Below are positions 1-9,236 of a DNA stretch of 64,000 nucleotides, one piece after another. The DNA comes from Microvirga sesbaniae. Its GTDB lineage: Bacteria > Pseudomonadota > Alphaproteobacteria > Rhizobiales > Beijerinckiaceae. The position numbers were made by a program, and so were the translations under genes. The notes beneath the pieces are model-generated. The model was not told the origin of the DNA, did not search any database, and saw only the letters and a program-made list of their open reading frames with translations. Positions within the stretch are counted from its first letter, which is position 1. Every line of letters starts with the position of its first letter. The stretch is from the NCBI RefSeq assembly GCF_025460805.1, contig NZ_JAMXFJ010000001.1, positions 401,859 through 465,858 of the forward strand, written 5' to 3'.

Positions 1-1
1 T

Positions 2-2053
2 CTCGGCTTCGGCAAGGACCGGTGGCTGGAACTGCGCGTCTGCCCGGTTCCCGGCGGCATCGTCAGCTTCTATCGGGACATCACTGAACGGAAGGCCTCG
101 GAGGAGGCCCTGCGCGCCAGCGAGGAGCGGTTCAGGGCTCTCGTCGAGGCGGTTCCCCATCAGGTGTGGGAGGCGGGACCGGACGGATCGGTCGAGTGGT
201 CGAACGGTCGCTTCCCCGAATATCTCGGGATCACCCTCGACGACCTCGCGAACGGCGCCTGGGAGCGCATCGTCCATCCGGAGGACTATCCCATCGTCGC
301 CCGGGCCTGGCGGCGGGCCCTGCAGGACGGGACGATCTTCGAAGGGGAGATCAGGCTGAAGCGGGCCCGCGACGGGACCTACCGCTGGTTCGTGTCGAAG
401 GCCGTTCCCGTGCGGGACACCGACGGGGTCGTCATCCGGTGGATCGGCACGAACACCGACATCCATGATCAGAAGACGGCCGCGGAGGAACTCGTTCATC
501 TGAACGCCAGACTGGAGAGACGGGTCGAGGAGAGCACGCGGGACCGGGATCGTCTCTGGCATCTGTCGACCGACCTCATGCTCGTGGCCGACTTCAACGG
601 AGCGATCGTCGCGGCCAATCCGGCCTGGGGCCGCATGCTCGACTGGAGGAACGGCGATCTCGTTCAGGCATCCCTGCTCGACTTCATCCATCCCGAGGAT
701 CGGAGCGAAGCGCACGTGGCCGTCGGGCGGCTCGCCGGGACCGTGACCACCTGCAGCGTCCAGAGCAGGCTGCGCCACCGGGACGGGTCCTACCGCTGGA
801 TCGCCTGGACGGCCGTGTCGGACGAGCATTTCATCCACGCGGTCGGGCGGGACATCACGGCCGAGGAGCAGGCCGCCCGGGCGCTGAAACAGGCCGAGGA
901 GGCGCTGCGGCAGTCGCAGAAGATGGAGGCGGTCGGTCAGCTGACCGGCGGCATCGCCCACGACTTCAACAATCTTCTGACCGGCGTGATCGGCAGCCTC
1001 GATCTCATCCGAACCCGCATCGCGCAGGGACGGGCAGGCGATATCGAACGCTATGTCGACGCCGCCATGTCTTCGGCGAACCGGGCGGCCGCGCTCACGC
1101 ACCGCCTTCTCGCCTTCTCCAGACGCCAGCCCCTCGATCCGAAGCCCGTCGATGCGAACGCTCTCGTGGCCTCGATGGAGGAGCTGTTCCGGCGCACGGT
1201 CCGCGAGACGATCGACGTCGAGCTGCGGGCCCGCCGAGATCTCTGGCTCACGCTCTGCGATCCCAACCAGCTGGAAAGTGCTCTTCTCAACCTGGTCATC
1301 AACGCCCGAGACGCCATGCCGGACGGAGGGTCCATCGCCATCGGGACGGACAATGTGGAACTGGACGACGCCTACGCGACCACCCAGCAGGACGTCAAAC
1401 CCGGCCCCTATGTCGCCTTGTCGGTCTCCGACACCGGGTCCGGCATGTCCGACGATGTGCTCGCGCGGGTCTTCGAGCCCTTTTTCACCACGAAACCGAT
1501 CGGGCAGGGCACCGGCCTCGGCCTCTCGATGGTCTACGGCTTCGTCAGGCAATCCGGCGGCCATGTCAGGATCGCCTCGGCCATCGGCCAGGGCACCGTC
1601 GTGACGATTTTCCTGCCGCGATATCTTGGCGACGCGGAGCCTCAGGACCCCTCCGCCACGGCCGTGCTGGGGGCGCGCGCCAAGGCTCATGAAACCGTGC
1701 TCGTGGTCGAGGACGAGACGGTCGTGCGCGGGCTCATCGTGGAGATGCTCAAGGAGCAGGGGTATCGCGTTCTGGAGGCCGAAGACGGGCCGAAAGGACT
1801 GGCGGTTCTGCAAACCGGACAGCCGATCGATCTGCTTCTGACCGATGTGGGGCTGCCCGGTCTGAACGGGCGGCAGCTGGCTGATGCCTTCCGCGCGGAG
1901 CGGCCGGATCTGAGGGTCCTCTTCATGACGGGCTACGTGGAGAGCAGCCTTCTCTCGGCGGGCTTCCTGGGACCCGGCATGGAAGTCATCGCCAAGCCCT
2001 TCACCCTCGACGCCCTCGCGGCCAGGATCGAGGCCATCATCCACGGTTCCTAG
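2..2053 (+). CDS. Hybrid sensor histidine kinase, 5' end outside window
   Basis: The reading frame is open to the left edge, so the gene starts upstream; the GTG at 164 lies inside a PAS domain and is not the start. Order: end of one PAS (DITERK linker), a PAS at about 120-480, another PAS to about 880, a HisKA domain with phospho-His in IAHDFNNLL (codon 959-961), HATPase motifs (NLVINARDAM, DTGSGM, FEPFFTTK, GTGLGLS), then a receiver with DET acidic pocket and phospho-Asp at 1844-1846. It should autophosphorylate and pass phosphate to its own receiver. No transmembrane segment is visible in the present part. The signal sensed is unknown. Confidence 0.93.
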   Translation, partial: LGFGKDRWLELRVCPVPGGIVSFYRDITERKASEEALRASEERFRALVEAVPHQVWEAGPDGSVEWSNGRFPEYLGITLDDLANGAWERIVHPEDYPIVARAWRRALQDGTIFEGEIRLKRARDGTYRWFVSKAVPVRDTDGVVIRWIGTNTDIHDQKTAAEELVHLNARLERRVEESTRDRDRLWHLSTDLMLVADFNGAIVAANPAWGRMLDWRNGDLVQASLLDFIHPEDRSEAHVAVGRLAGTVTTCSVQSRLRHRDGSYRWIAWTAVSDEHFIHAVGRDITAEEQAARALKQAEEALRQSQKMEAVGQLTGGIAHDFNNLLTGVIGSLDLIRTRIAQGRAGDIERYVDAAMSSANRAAALTHRLLAFSRRQPLDPKPVDANALVASMEELFRRTVRETIDVELRARRDLWLTLCDPNQLESALLNLVINARDAMPDGGSIAIGTDNVELDDAYATTQQDVKPGPYVALSVSDTGSGMSDDVLARVFEPFFTTKPIGQGTGLGLSMVYGFVRQSGGHVRIASAIGQGTVVTIFLPRYLGDAEPQDPSATAVLGARAKAHETVLVVEDETVVRGLIVEMLKEQGYRVLEAEDGPKGLAVLQTGQPIDLLLTDVGLPGLNGRQLADAFRAERPDLRVLFMTGYVESSLLSAGFLGPGMEVIAKPFTLDALAARIEAIIHGS

Positions 2054-2079
2054 CGCATCGTTTGGGATCGCCCCCTTGC

Positions 2080-2213
2080 CCGTCATCACCGGGCTCGTCC
2101 CGGTGATCTCGATCGGAAAGGCGCGGCGCTTCTCCGTATCGGGATGGCCGGAACAGGCCCGGCCATGACGTGGGTGGGTGTCCTCACCGGGCTCGTGCCG
2201 GTGAGGACGTGGG
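2080..2213. repeat. REP-like bipartite palindrome (family A) plus half copy
   Basis: Two hairpins are separated by a GCGC-rich spacer. The first is TCACCGGgctcgtCCGGTGA and the second GGCCGGaacaggCCGGCC with flanking CATGAC. An extra single hairpin follows at 2182-2206. The same layout recurs at 17 other places in this window, always between genes. Confidence 0.85.
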
Positions 2214-2231
2214 AGGGACATGGCGGCCCGG

Positions 2232-2633
2232 TCAGGTCGCGATCGTCTCCGACCGGCGCAGGCCGACGAACTGGAACTCCGCGTACATCAGCACCACGAG
2301 GGCCTGGGCGATCACGAAGGCATAGCCCGCGCTGGTCGGCGCCACCCAACCGCTCACGAGAAGGAGCACGCTGTCGACGACCCAGAGGGCATTGCCGAGG
2401 ACCACCGCCCAGGCGACGGGCTTCTGGATCTCCTCGCGCAGGCCCAGCCAGCCGATGAAGGCCGCATAAGGCAGGAGAACCAGGCCCACGACGCGCAGGA
2501 GCATCTCCGGCAGGCCGAAGGCGCCGCTCAAGACGCCGGCGCCGATGAGCATCATCAGGCCGAAGGCTCCGCTGGTGGTGGCGTCGGCGACGAGCGCCTG
2601 GCGAAGAAGCGGGGAGGATTGGATCGTCATCAT
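2232..2633 (-). CDS. Small four-helix membrane protein, unknown function
   Basis: 133 residues with four hydrophobic segments at about 20-40, 45-65, 72-92 and 100-122, so an integral inner-membrane protein. I do not recognise the family with certainty; its size and topology resemble DoxX-like or DUF-type small membrane proteins. It is transcribed away from the XRE regulator gene at 2872, which suggests but does not prove that the regulator controls it. A family A repeat lies just downstream of its stop. Confidence 0.7.
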   Translation of the reverse strand: MMTIQSSPLLRQALVADATTSGAFGLMMLIGAGVLSGAFGLPEMLLRVVGLVLLPYAAFIGWLGLREEIQKPVAWAVVLGNALWVVDSVLLLVSGWVAPTSAGYAFVIAQALVVLMYAEFQFVGLRRSETIAT

Positions 2634-2751
2634 GGCTGTCTCCTTGCGATGGGCCGGTTGAACACCTCAACCTGACCGCAAGGATCCCGGAAGCCGTGAG
2701 CACAGTCGATTACCTCCGAGGTCATGGAAGATCGGCTTGGCTCACGCTAGT

Positions 2752-2862
2752 GCACCGTGCGAAAAAGTGGACCCGGTTTTTCGCGTCGAACGGTGCGCCA
2801 GCCAAGAGTGGAGCATCGGATCAATCCCAAAAGTGAGTCCACTTTTGGGTCCGATGCTCTAG
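2752..2862. repeat. Composite palindromic repeat (family B)
   Basis: Two linked imperfect palindromes: GCACCGTGCGAAAAAGTGGA...CGGTGCGCC, then GCATCGGA...TCCACTTTTGGGTCCGATGC, joined by the spacer agccaagagtgg. The same composite occurs in the opposite orientation at about 60210-60313. It ends only about 10 bases before the start of the XRE regulator gene, so that gene's promoter must overlap it. Confidence 0.85.
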
Positions 2863-2871
2863 GGTCTCATC

Positions 2872-3717
2872 ATGACGAGAGCGAGCATCGAACCCGTGAA
2901 CACCGACCGACATGTGGGCGATTACCTGCGCGAGTGGCGCCAGCGCCGGCGCCTCAGCCAGATGGATCTCGCGCTCGACGCGGAGATCTCCACCCGGCAT
3001 CTGAGCTTCCTCGAAACCGGGCGATCGCAGCCCAGCCGCGAGATGGTGCTGCTGCTGGCGGAGAAGCTCGACATGCCCCTGCGCGAGCGCAACATCATGC
3101 TGGTGTCGGCGGGTTTCGCGCCGGTCTATTCGCAGCGCTCCCTCGATGATCCGGCCCTCGCCAGCATGCGTCAGGCGGTTGACCTCGTGCTCAAGGGGCA
3201 CGATCCCTATCCCGCTCTGGCGGTGGACCGGCACTGGTCGCTCGTGTCCGCGAACGACGCGCTCGTATCCCTGATCGGCGACGTCGATCCGGCGCTGATG
3301 AAGCCGCCCGTCAACGTGCTGCGCCTGAGCATCCATCCCGCAGGGCTTGCGCGGCGCATCGTGAACTTCACCGAATGGCGCAACCATCTCGTCCACAGGC
3401 TGCATCACCAGGTGGATACGACCGGCGATGCGGTTCTGGCCGCTTTGATCGAGGAGCTGCGGTCCTATCCTACACCCGACGCGGCGCGGGCGCAGAAGGC
3501 GAACCATGATTATGCCGGCATCGTCGTGCCGCTCCAGATCCAGTCGGGGGAGGGCCTGCTCACCCTGTTCAGCACCACCACGATCTTCGGGACTCCCGTC
3601 GACGTCACCCTGTCGGAGCTCGCCATCGAGGCCTTCTTCCCGGCCGATCCCGAGACCGGATCCGCCCTGCGGCGCCTGGCCGAGAGGCGTCAGGCTGACG
3701 CAGCGTCACCGAGATGA
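2872..3717 (+). CDS. XRE-family regulator with MmyB-like ligand domain
   Basis: 281 residues. An N-terminal helix-turn-helix (about 15-70) contains RRLSQMDLALDAEISTRHLSFLETGRS, typical of XRE/Cro regulators. The rest (about 105-270) matches the MmyB-like ligand-binding domain, with the characteristic ALAVDRHWSLVSANDA and LRLSIHPAGLA stretches. Proteins of this class are cytoplasmic DNA-binding regulators, often of neighbouring transporter or oxidoreductase genes; the ligand is unknown. The divergent membrane-protein gene at 2232-2633 is the obvious candidate target. Start chosen at the ATG after AGGGT. Confidence 0.88.
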   Translation: MTRASIEPVNTDRHVGDYLREWRQRRRLSQMDLALDAEISTRHLSFLETGRSQPSREMVLLLAEKLDMPLRERNIMLVSAGFAPVYSQRSLDDPALASMRQAVDLVLKGHDPYPALAVDRHWSLVSANDALVSLIGDVDPALMKPPVNVLRLSIHPAGLARRIVNFTEWRNHLVHRLHHQVDTTGDAVLAALIEELRSYPTPDAARAQKANHDYAGIVVPLQIQSGEGLLTLFSTTTIFGTPVDVTLSELAIEAFFPADPETGSALRRLAERRQADAASPR

Positions 3718-3799
3718 CCGGAGCCCCGCCTTAACCACCCATCAACCTTAACCCGCGATAACTTTACGACATCGGAGCCCTCCTGCTGGATGCTCCGGA

Positions 3800-5062
3800 A
3801 TGTTCATGAGTTTTTGCAGGGTGTTGCGCGTGCGTCTTCCGTATCGTCGATCTCGGGTGAAATGGATCTGCGCCACCACGGCTCCCTGGGCGCTGGCCAC
3901 CGGATTGCTGATCTCGTTCACCGCATCGGCCAGCAACGATCTCCATTCCGGCGTGAGCTTCACGCCGCGCAGCGCCACCGCCCGTCTCGTCGACACCGCG
4001 CTCATCCCGCCCACCGGCGCCTCGATCGGCGACGGAAAGCTCGGGATCGAGCGCGATGTCCTCCGGACCCTCCCGCGCTACGACCTGCCGGACGAGGCTG
4101 CCGATTCCGCGCCCCTCAAGGCCGACAGGAAGGCCGATGCGGGTCCCGACGCCATCGTGGACCGCTCCCTGAAAGGCAATCCCCTGGTGGCGCCGCACGC
4201 CACCCTGTCCCGGCGCGCCAGGCAGCTGCGCTCGACCCTCGATCAGATGGGCAGCACGCGGCTGCTCTACAGCCGCGACGAGCGGCTTCTGCCGCCGACC
4301 GTCCTCATGGAGGGCCAGCTCGAGGCGCCGGAGACCGAGCAGGCCTTCGAGCCCTGGGAAGCGCCCGAATACACCACGACGCGCCAAGCCACCTCCGTCC
4401 AGTCCCCGGCCGCGGCGGCCGCGGGCTCGACCGGGGCCGCGGCGAGCCCCACCACTCCCATGGTGAAGCGCGCGACCGCCCTGTCGTCGACGACCCCGGC
4501 CCCGGTCGAGGCGACGCCCATCGAAATCGCGGCCGCCCCCGTGTCCCTGCAATCCCCGCGCCTCGACCGCGGCGGCTATGGGGACCTGTCCATCCTGCCC
4601 AAGAGCGACGATCCCGACCGTCCCCGCTATGCCGACCTGATCGATCCGGACAACCTGAGCAAGGAGCAGCGCTGCCTCGCCGAGGCGGTCTATTTCGAGG
4701 CGCGCAGCGAGCCCGTCGAAGGGCAGGCGGCGGTGGCCCAGGTGGTTCTCAACCGGGTGAAGAGCGGGCTCTACCCGTCCAGCATCTGCGGCGTGGTCTA
4801 TCAGAACCGGCATCGCCATCTCGCCTGCCAGTTCACCTTCGCCTGCGAGGGCAAGGCCCTGCGCATCCGCGACACCGAGTCCTGGGAGCGCGCCAAGAGC
4901 GTCGCGAGCGCCGTGCTCGAGGGCAAGACCTATCTCGCGGACGTGGGCGGCGCGACCCATTACCACGCCGATTACGTCCGGCCCTATTGGGCGCGCCGCC
5001 TGAAGAAGATGGATGTGATCGGACGCCACATTTTCTACAAGCTCAAGCCCGGCCAGACTTGA
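3800..5062 (+). CDS. SleB-type cell wall hydrolase, exported
   Basis: 420 residues. A basic N-terminus and hydrophobic stretch ending TASAS (about 25-48) look like a signal peptide or anchor. A long Ala/Pro-rich, low-complexity middle (about 100-270) follows. The C-terminal 130 residues match the Hydrolase_2/SleB family: LAEAVYFEARSEP with the presumed catalytic Glu, AVAQVVLNRV, and GATHYHADYVRPYW. The family cleaves peptidoglycan glycan strands as lytic transglycosylases. A second in-frame ATG two codons on (3806) is an equally good start. Confidence 0.88.
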   Translation: MFMSFCRVLRVRLPYRRSRVKWICATTAPWALATGLLISFTASASNDLHSGVSFTPRSATARLVDTALIPPTGASIGDGKLGIERDVLRTLPRYDLPDEAADSAPLKADRKADAGPDAIVDRSLKGNPLVAPHATLSRRARQLRSTLDQMGSTRLLYSRDERLLPPTVLMEGQLEAPETEQAFEPWEAPEYTTTRQATSVQSPAAAAAGSTGAAASPTTPMVKRATALSSTTPAPVEATPIEIAAAPVSLQSPRLDRGGYGDLSILPKSDDPDRPRYADLIDPDNLSKEQRCLAEAVYFEARSEPVEGQAAVAQVVLNRVKSGLYPSSICGVVYQNRHRHLACQFTFACEGKALRIRDTESWERAKSVASAVLEGKTYLADVGGATHYHADYVRPYWARRLKKMDVIGRHIFYKLKPGQT

Positions 5063-5153
5063 GGTATGCTTCACGCCCGTGCGCTTCGGCACTTCGAATC
5101 GTGTAACAGAGTACTATCGAGGTGGACGCGCGTCGCTGGAGGGTGAGGAAGCC

Positions 5154-6584
5154 GTGGCAACCATTCGAAATTCCGTTCCGGGGACGGGCTACGGCAACGC
5201 CTATGTCGATGCCCTGGTGTGGGGCGGAACGGCCTGGAACACCGCGACCGGGTCCATCAAGGTCTGGTTCGGTCAAAGCGGCGATGTCGCGGCGGCGAGC
5301 GCCGTCCACGGCCCGAGCGACATCCTGACGAGCGGTCTGTCGGTCAGGACCTGGACCAAGGCCGAGAAGGCCGTCTTCGACTATGCGATCCAGGTGTATG
5401 AAAGCGTCTGCGGGTTGAAATTTGACCTCGCCGGTTCCGCCGCCGAGGCCAATATCGTCTGGTGGAAGATGCCGCTGGACGGCAGCACGCTCGGATTGCA
5501 CGAGGTGCCTGACATGGGGCAGATCTGGGGCTACTTCGACCCGACGATGCCCTCATGGAGCTGGATGAATTTCGGCGGTGACGGCCTCAACACCGTCTTG
5601 CACGAATTCGGTCACGGCATGGGCTTGGCCCATCCGCATGACGGCGGAACGGGCGCGGATGCGACGACATTTCCGGGCGTGAGGGATTCCGGAGCCCTCG
5701 GGCCGAACGGCCTGAACCAGGCCATCTGGACGGTCATGTCCTACAACCCCGGTTGGGCTCAGGCCGGGTCCGACCTGTCCTACGGCAATCAGGCGGGGCT
5801 CGGCGCCTTCGACATCGCGGCCTTGCAGGCGCTCTACGGAAAGAACATGGACGGGAGCCAGGGGAGCAACGTCTACGCGCTGCCGACCCTGAGCCCGACC
5901 GTCGACGAGCAGGGGTGGTCCTGTCTCTGGGATGCCGGCGGACGGGACACGATCACCGCCACCCGGGCATCCGATGGTGTCACCATCGATCTTCGCCCCG
6001 CAACCCTCGAGCCGGGAGATCCCCATGCGGGCGGCTTCGTCTCCCGGGAGAAGGGCGTTGCCGGCGGCTACACGATCGCCAACGGCGTCACGATCGAGAA
6101 TGCCACCGGCGGACGCTTCGCCGACAGGCTTCAGGGCAACAGTGCCGGAAACCTGCTGCGCGGCCGCGACGGCGCCGACACCCTGGTCGGCGGCGGCGGC
6201 GACGACACCCTTTACGGCGGCGCAGGCAGCGACAGGCTCTCCGGCGGCGAAGGCCAGGACGTCTTCGTGTTCGACACCCGAGCCAGCCAGGACCAGAGCG
6301 TCGACCGGATCGACGGCTTCGACGCCGACTACGATACGATCCGGCTCGACAACAAGGTCTTCACCGCGCTGGGCTCCGGAAGCGCGTCCAAGCCCAAGGC
6401 CTTCAAGGCCGACATGTTCATTCGCGCCAAGAAGGCGCAGGATCACGAGGATCGTGTGATCTACGACACGAAGTCCGGCGCGCTCTCATACGATGCCGAC
6501 GGTTCGGGTGCCGGCGCCCCGGTGAAGTTCGCCACTCTCGGAAAGCATCTGAAGCTCACCTATCACGACTTCTTCGTGATCTAA
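5154..6584 (+). CDS. Serralysin-like M10 metalloprotease with RTX repeats
   Basis: 476 residues from the GTG at 5154, preceded by GGAGGGTGAGG; a longer in-frame GTG start exists at 5079 without a good ribosome site. The zinc site HEFGHGMGLAHPH is at codons 5601-5639, and VMSYNPG supplies the Met-turn. After it come glycine-rich RTX nonapeptides (GGGGDDTLYGGAGSDRLSGG, about 6190-6250) and the M10 C-terminal domain. There is no N-terminal signal, as expected for type I secretion with a C-terminal signal. No type I exporter genes lie in the window. Substrate unknown. Confidence 0.9.
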   Translation: MATIRNSVPGTGYGNAYVDALVWGGTAWNTATGSIKVWFGQSGDVAAASAVHGPSDILTSGLSVRTWTKAEKAVFDYAIQVYESVCGLKFDLAGSAAEANIVWWKMPLDGSTLGLHEVPDMGQIWGYFDPTMPSWSWMNFGGDGLNTVLHEFGHGMGLAHPHDGGTGADATTFPGVRDSGALGPNGLNQAIWTVMSYNPGWAQAGSDLSYGNQAGLGAFDIAALQALYGKNMDGSQGSNVYALPTLSPTVDEQGWSCLWDAGGRDTITATRASDGVTIDLRPATLEPGDPHAGGFVSREKGVAGGYTIANGVTIENATGGRFADRLQGNSAGNLLRGRDGADTLVGGGGDDTLYGGAGSDRLSGGEGQDVFVFDTRASQDQSVDRIDGFDADYDTIRLDNKVFTALGSGSASKPKAFKADMFIRAKKAQDHEDRVIYDTKSGALSYDADGSGAGAPVKFATLGKHLKLTYHDFFVI

Positions 6585-6733
6585 AGCATCGGACGTGAAA
6601 AGTGGACTTGCCCTTTTGGGATCCATCCGATGCTTTCGTCTTGAATGAGAGCATCGCGCGGACGAAAGCGGGCCACGTGGGCGGCCCTCTTTCGTCCGCA
6701 CTCGACGATGCACCAGCCCGGAGTGCAGCATCG
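6585..6733. repeat. Family B palindrome and a second inverted repeat
   Basis: It starts directly after the protease stop: AGCATCGGACGTGAAAAGTGGAC...CCGATGCT (6585-6634). Then comes a different palindrome, GCGGACGAAAGCGGGCC...GGCCCTCTTTCGTCCGC (about 6657-6700), flanked by GCATCG and CGATGC. Fragments of the second type recur at about 17245-17270 and 48328-48350. The rest of the gap to 6867 shows nothing else recognisable. Confidence 0.8.
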
Positions 6734-6867
6734 GGAGGAAATCGGAGCCGAATACCCGCCGGTATTCATCACAGAGCCTCATACCAAAGCCTACAAACTT
6801 TCAATGTTGCCGGTGGACGACTTGGGCTAGTCTGCGCACCCCTGCCTTCCTTCAAAGGGCCGTGAGC

Positions 6868-8106
6868 ATGTCAGCTTCCCCCGCTCGATCCCGCGTCTCG
6901 CCGGAAATCATCGTCGTCGCCGGCTGCCTGATCGCCCTGATCACCTTCGGCCCGCGGGCGTCCTCCGGCCTGTTCCAGCTGCCCATGATCACGGAATACG
7001 GCTGGGGGCGGGACACGTTCGGCTTCGCCATCGCGATCCAGAACCTGCTCTGGGGTCTGGGCCAGCCCTTCGCGGGCGCCGTGGCGGACCGGTTCGGAGC
7101 CTTCCGGGTGCTCTGCGCCGGCGCGCTCCTCTACGCGCTCGGCCTCGTCGCCATGGCCTATGCCACCACGCCCGGCATGCTGCATCTCGGGGCCGGCGTG
7201 CTCATCGGCTTCGGCCTGTCCGGCTGCTCGTTCAACCTGGTGCTCGGCGCGTTCGGCAAGCTTCTGCCGGAGCAATGGCGTCCCATGGCCTTCGGGGCCG
7301 GAACGGCCGCCGGCTCGTTCGGCCAGTTCCTGTTCCCGCCCATCGGGAATGTGCTGATCGATTCCCTGGGCTGGCATCAGGCGCTGCTCGTCTTCGCCGC
7401 GAGCGTGCTTCTCGTCATGCCGCTCGCCGTCGCGCTCGCCACGCGGCCGACGGGCGATTCCGCCCAGAGCGGGGCGGCCGTTCCGAACCAATCGATCAAG
7501 CAGGCCCTGACGGAGGCGTTCCGGCACCGCTCCTACGTGCTGCTGGTGCTCGGCTTCTTCACCTGCGGGTTCCAACTCGCCTTCATCACGGTCCACCTGC
7601 CGGCCTATCTCAAGGATGCGGGCCTCTCGGCGGCGGTCGGCGGATGGACCCTCGCGGTCATCGGCCTGGCCAATGCGGTCGGCTCCCTCGGCTCGGGCTG
7701 GCTGTCCACCCGCATGTCGAAGCGCTGGCTGCTCGCCTGGATCTATCTCGGCCGCTCCGTGGCGATCGCCGCCTTCATCCTGGTTCCGGCCACGCCCACG
7801 ACGTCGATCCTGTTCGGCATCTCCATCGGGCTCCTCTGGCTCTCCACCGTGCCGCCCACCTCGTCCCTGGTCATGCTGATGTTCGGCACCCGCTACATGG
7901 CCATGCTCTACGGCTTCGCGTTCTTCTCGCACCAGGTCGGCGGCTTCCTCGGGGTGTGGCTCGGCGGGCTCCTCTACGAGATCAACGGCAATTACAGCGC
8001 CGTGTGGTGGCTGTCGGTTCTGCTCGGCCTCGCGTCCGCGCTGATCAACCTGCCGATCAAGGAGCAGCCGGTCGCGCGCGGGCCCGTCCTGCAGCCGGCG
8101 GAGTAA
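6868..8106 (+). CDS. MFS transporter, twelve helices
   Basis: 412 residues with 12 hydrophobic segments. The loop 2-3 signature (GAVADRFGAFRVLCAGALLY) marks it as a Major Facilitator Superfamily carrier in the inner membrane. The general pattern resembles the monocarboxylate/oxalate-formate antiporter group, but the substrate cannot be read from sequence. ATG 6868 is placed about nine bases after AAAGGG and is preferred to the GTG at 6862. The gene is followed 89 bases later by the AcuI-like reductase, which may be cotranscribed. Confidence 0.85.
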   Translation: MSASPARSRVSPEIIVVAGCLIALITFGPRASSGLFQLPMITEYGWGRDTFGFAIAIQNLLWGLGQPFAGAVADRFGAFRVLCAGALLYALGLVAMAYATTPGMLHLGAGVLIGFGLSGCSFNLVLGAFGKLLPEQWRPMAFGAGTAAGSFGQFLFPPIGNVLIDSLGWHQALLVFAASVLLVMPLAVALATRPTGDSAQSGAAVPNQSIKQALTEAFRHRSYVLLVLGFFTCGFQLAFITVHLPAYLKDAGLSAAVGGWTLAVIGLANAVGSLGSGWLSTRMSKRWLLAWIYLGRSVAIAAFILVPATPTTSILFGISIGLLWLSTVPPTSSLVMLMFGTRYMAMLYGFAFFSHQVGGFLGVWLGGLLYEINGNYSAVWWLSVLLGLASALINLPIKEQPVARGPVLQPAE

Positions 8107-8195
8107 GGAAGCCGACCTCTGCTGCGAAGGGCTAAGGCCATTGCCCTTGCCCTGATCCTTTGGTGCGCCAAAAGATGGACGCGGGAGGATTCGGC

Positions 8196-9182
8196 ATGAG
8201 CACGTTCAGGGCCGTCGTCATCGACAAGAATGAATCAGGTCAGAGTGTCGGGGTCCGCAGCTTCGACGAGGCGGACCTCATGGACGGCGACGTGACCGTG
8301 CGCGTCTCGCACTCGACACTGAACTACAAGGATGGCCTTGCGATCACCGGCAAGGCCCCGGTGGTGCGCCGCTTTCCCATGATTCCCGGCGTCGATCTCG
8401 CGGGCGTCGTGGAGGCTTCCTCGAATCCCGCGTTCAAGCCCGGCGACGCGGTCGTGCTCAACGGCTGGGGCCTGGGCGAGACCCATCTCGGCGCCTACGC
8501 GGAGAAGGTGCGGGTCAAGGGCGACTGGCTGATCCCGCTGCCGCAGGCCCTGTCCGCAGAGCAGGCCATGGCGGTCGGCACGGCCGGCTATACGGCGATG
8601 CTGTGCCTGATGGCCCTGGAACGGCATGGGCTGCGTCCGGAGCGCGGTCCTGCCATCGTGACCGGCGCCGTCGGCGGGGTCGGCTCCGTCGCCGTGGCGC
8701 TCCTCGCCAGGGCCGGATGGCATGTGATCGCCTCGACCGGCCGACCGGAAGAAGCCGATTACCTGAAAAGCCTCGGCGCGGCCGAGATCCTCGACCGGAG
8801 CGAACTCGCGGGCCCCGGCCGGCCGCTCGCCAAGGAACGCTGGGCGGCCGGAATCGACACGGTCGGCTCCACGACCCTCGCCAACCTCCTGTCCATGACG
8901 AAATATGGCGGCGCGATCGCCGCCTGCGGGCTCGCGGGCGGGATGGATCTGCCGGCGACCGTCGCGCCCTTCATCCTGCGCAACGTGGCGCTCCTCGGCG
9001 TCGATTCGGTGATGGCCCCGAAAGCCTTGCGCATGGAGGCCTGGAGCCGGATCGCCCGGGAGCTCGACCACGGCAAGCTCGCCGCCATGACCACGGTGAT
9101 CCCGCTCGACCGGGTGCTGGAGGCGGGCCGCGCAATCGTCGAAGGCCGGATCAAGGGACGCGTCGTGGTGGAAATCGCCTAG
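8196..9182 (+). CDS. acuI: Acryloyl-CoA reductase AcuI/YhdH-type, NADPH
   Basis: 328 residues of the MDR (zinc-independent alcohol dehydrogenase-like) superfamily. Diagnostic stretches are STLNYKDGLAITGKAPVVR, PMIPGVDLAGVVE and the Rossmann loop VTGAVGGVGSVAVALLA. The length and the ending IKGRVVVEIA match the YhdH/AcuI subfamily. Known members reduce toxic acryloyl-CoA to propionyl-CoA with NADPH in the cytoplasm. Start ATG follows GGGAGG by seven bases. Subfamily assignment is good; physiological substrate is inferred. Confidence 0.88.
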   Translation: MSTFRAVVIDKNESGQSVGVRSFDEADLMDGDVTVRVSHSTLNYKDGLAITGKAPVVRRFPMIPGVDLAGVVEASSNPAFKPGDAVVLNGWGLGETHLGAYAEKVRVKGDWLIPLPQALSAEQAMAVGTAGYTAMLCLMALERHGLRPERGPAIVTGAVGGVGSVAVALLARAGWHVIASTGRPEEADYLKSLGAAEILDRSELAGPGRPLAKERWAAGIDTVGSTTLANLLSMTKYGGAIAACGLAGGMDLPATVAPFILRNVALLGVDSVMAPKALRMEAWSRIARELDHGKLAAMTTVIPLDRVLEAGRAIVEGRIKGRVVVEIA

Positions 9183-9236
9183 CGCATCGGACGGCCACGA
9201 CGCGTGGAGGGTAGCAGGACCGGACCACACACACAC

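Noticed and set aside
164..2053. GTG at 164 as the start of the first kinase
   Set aside because: The same frame is open to the window edge and encodes PAS and DITERK sequence before 164, so the true start is outside.
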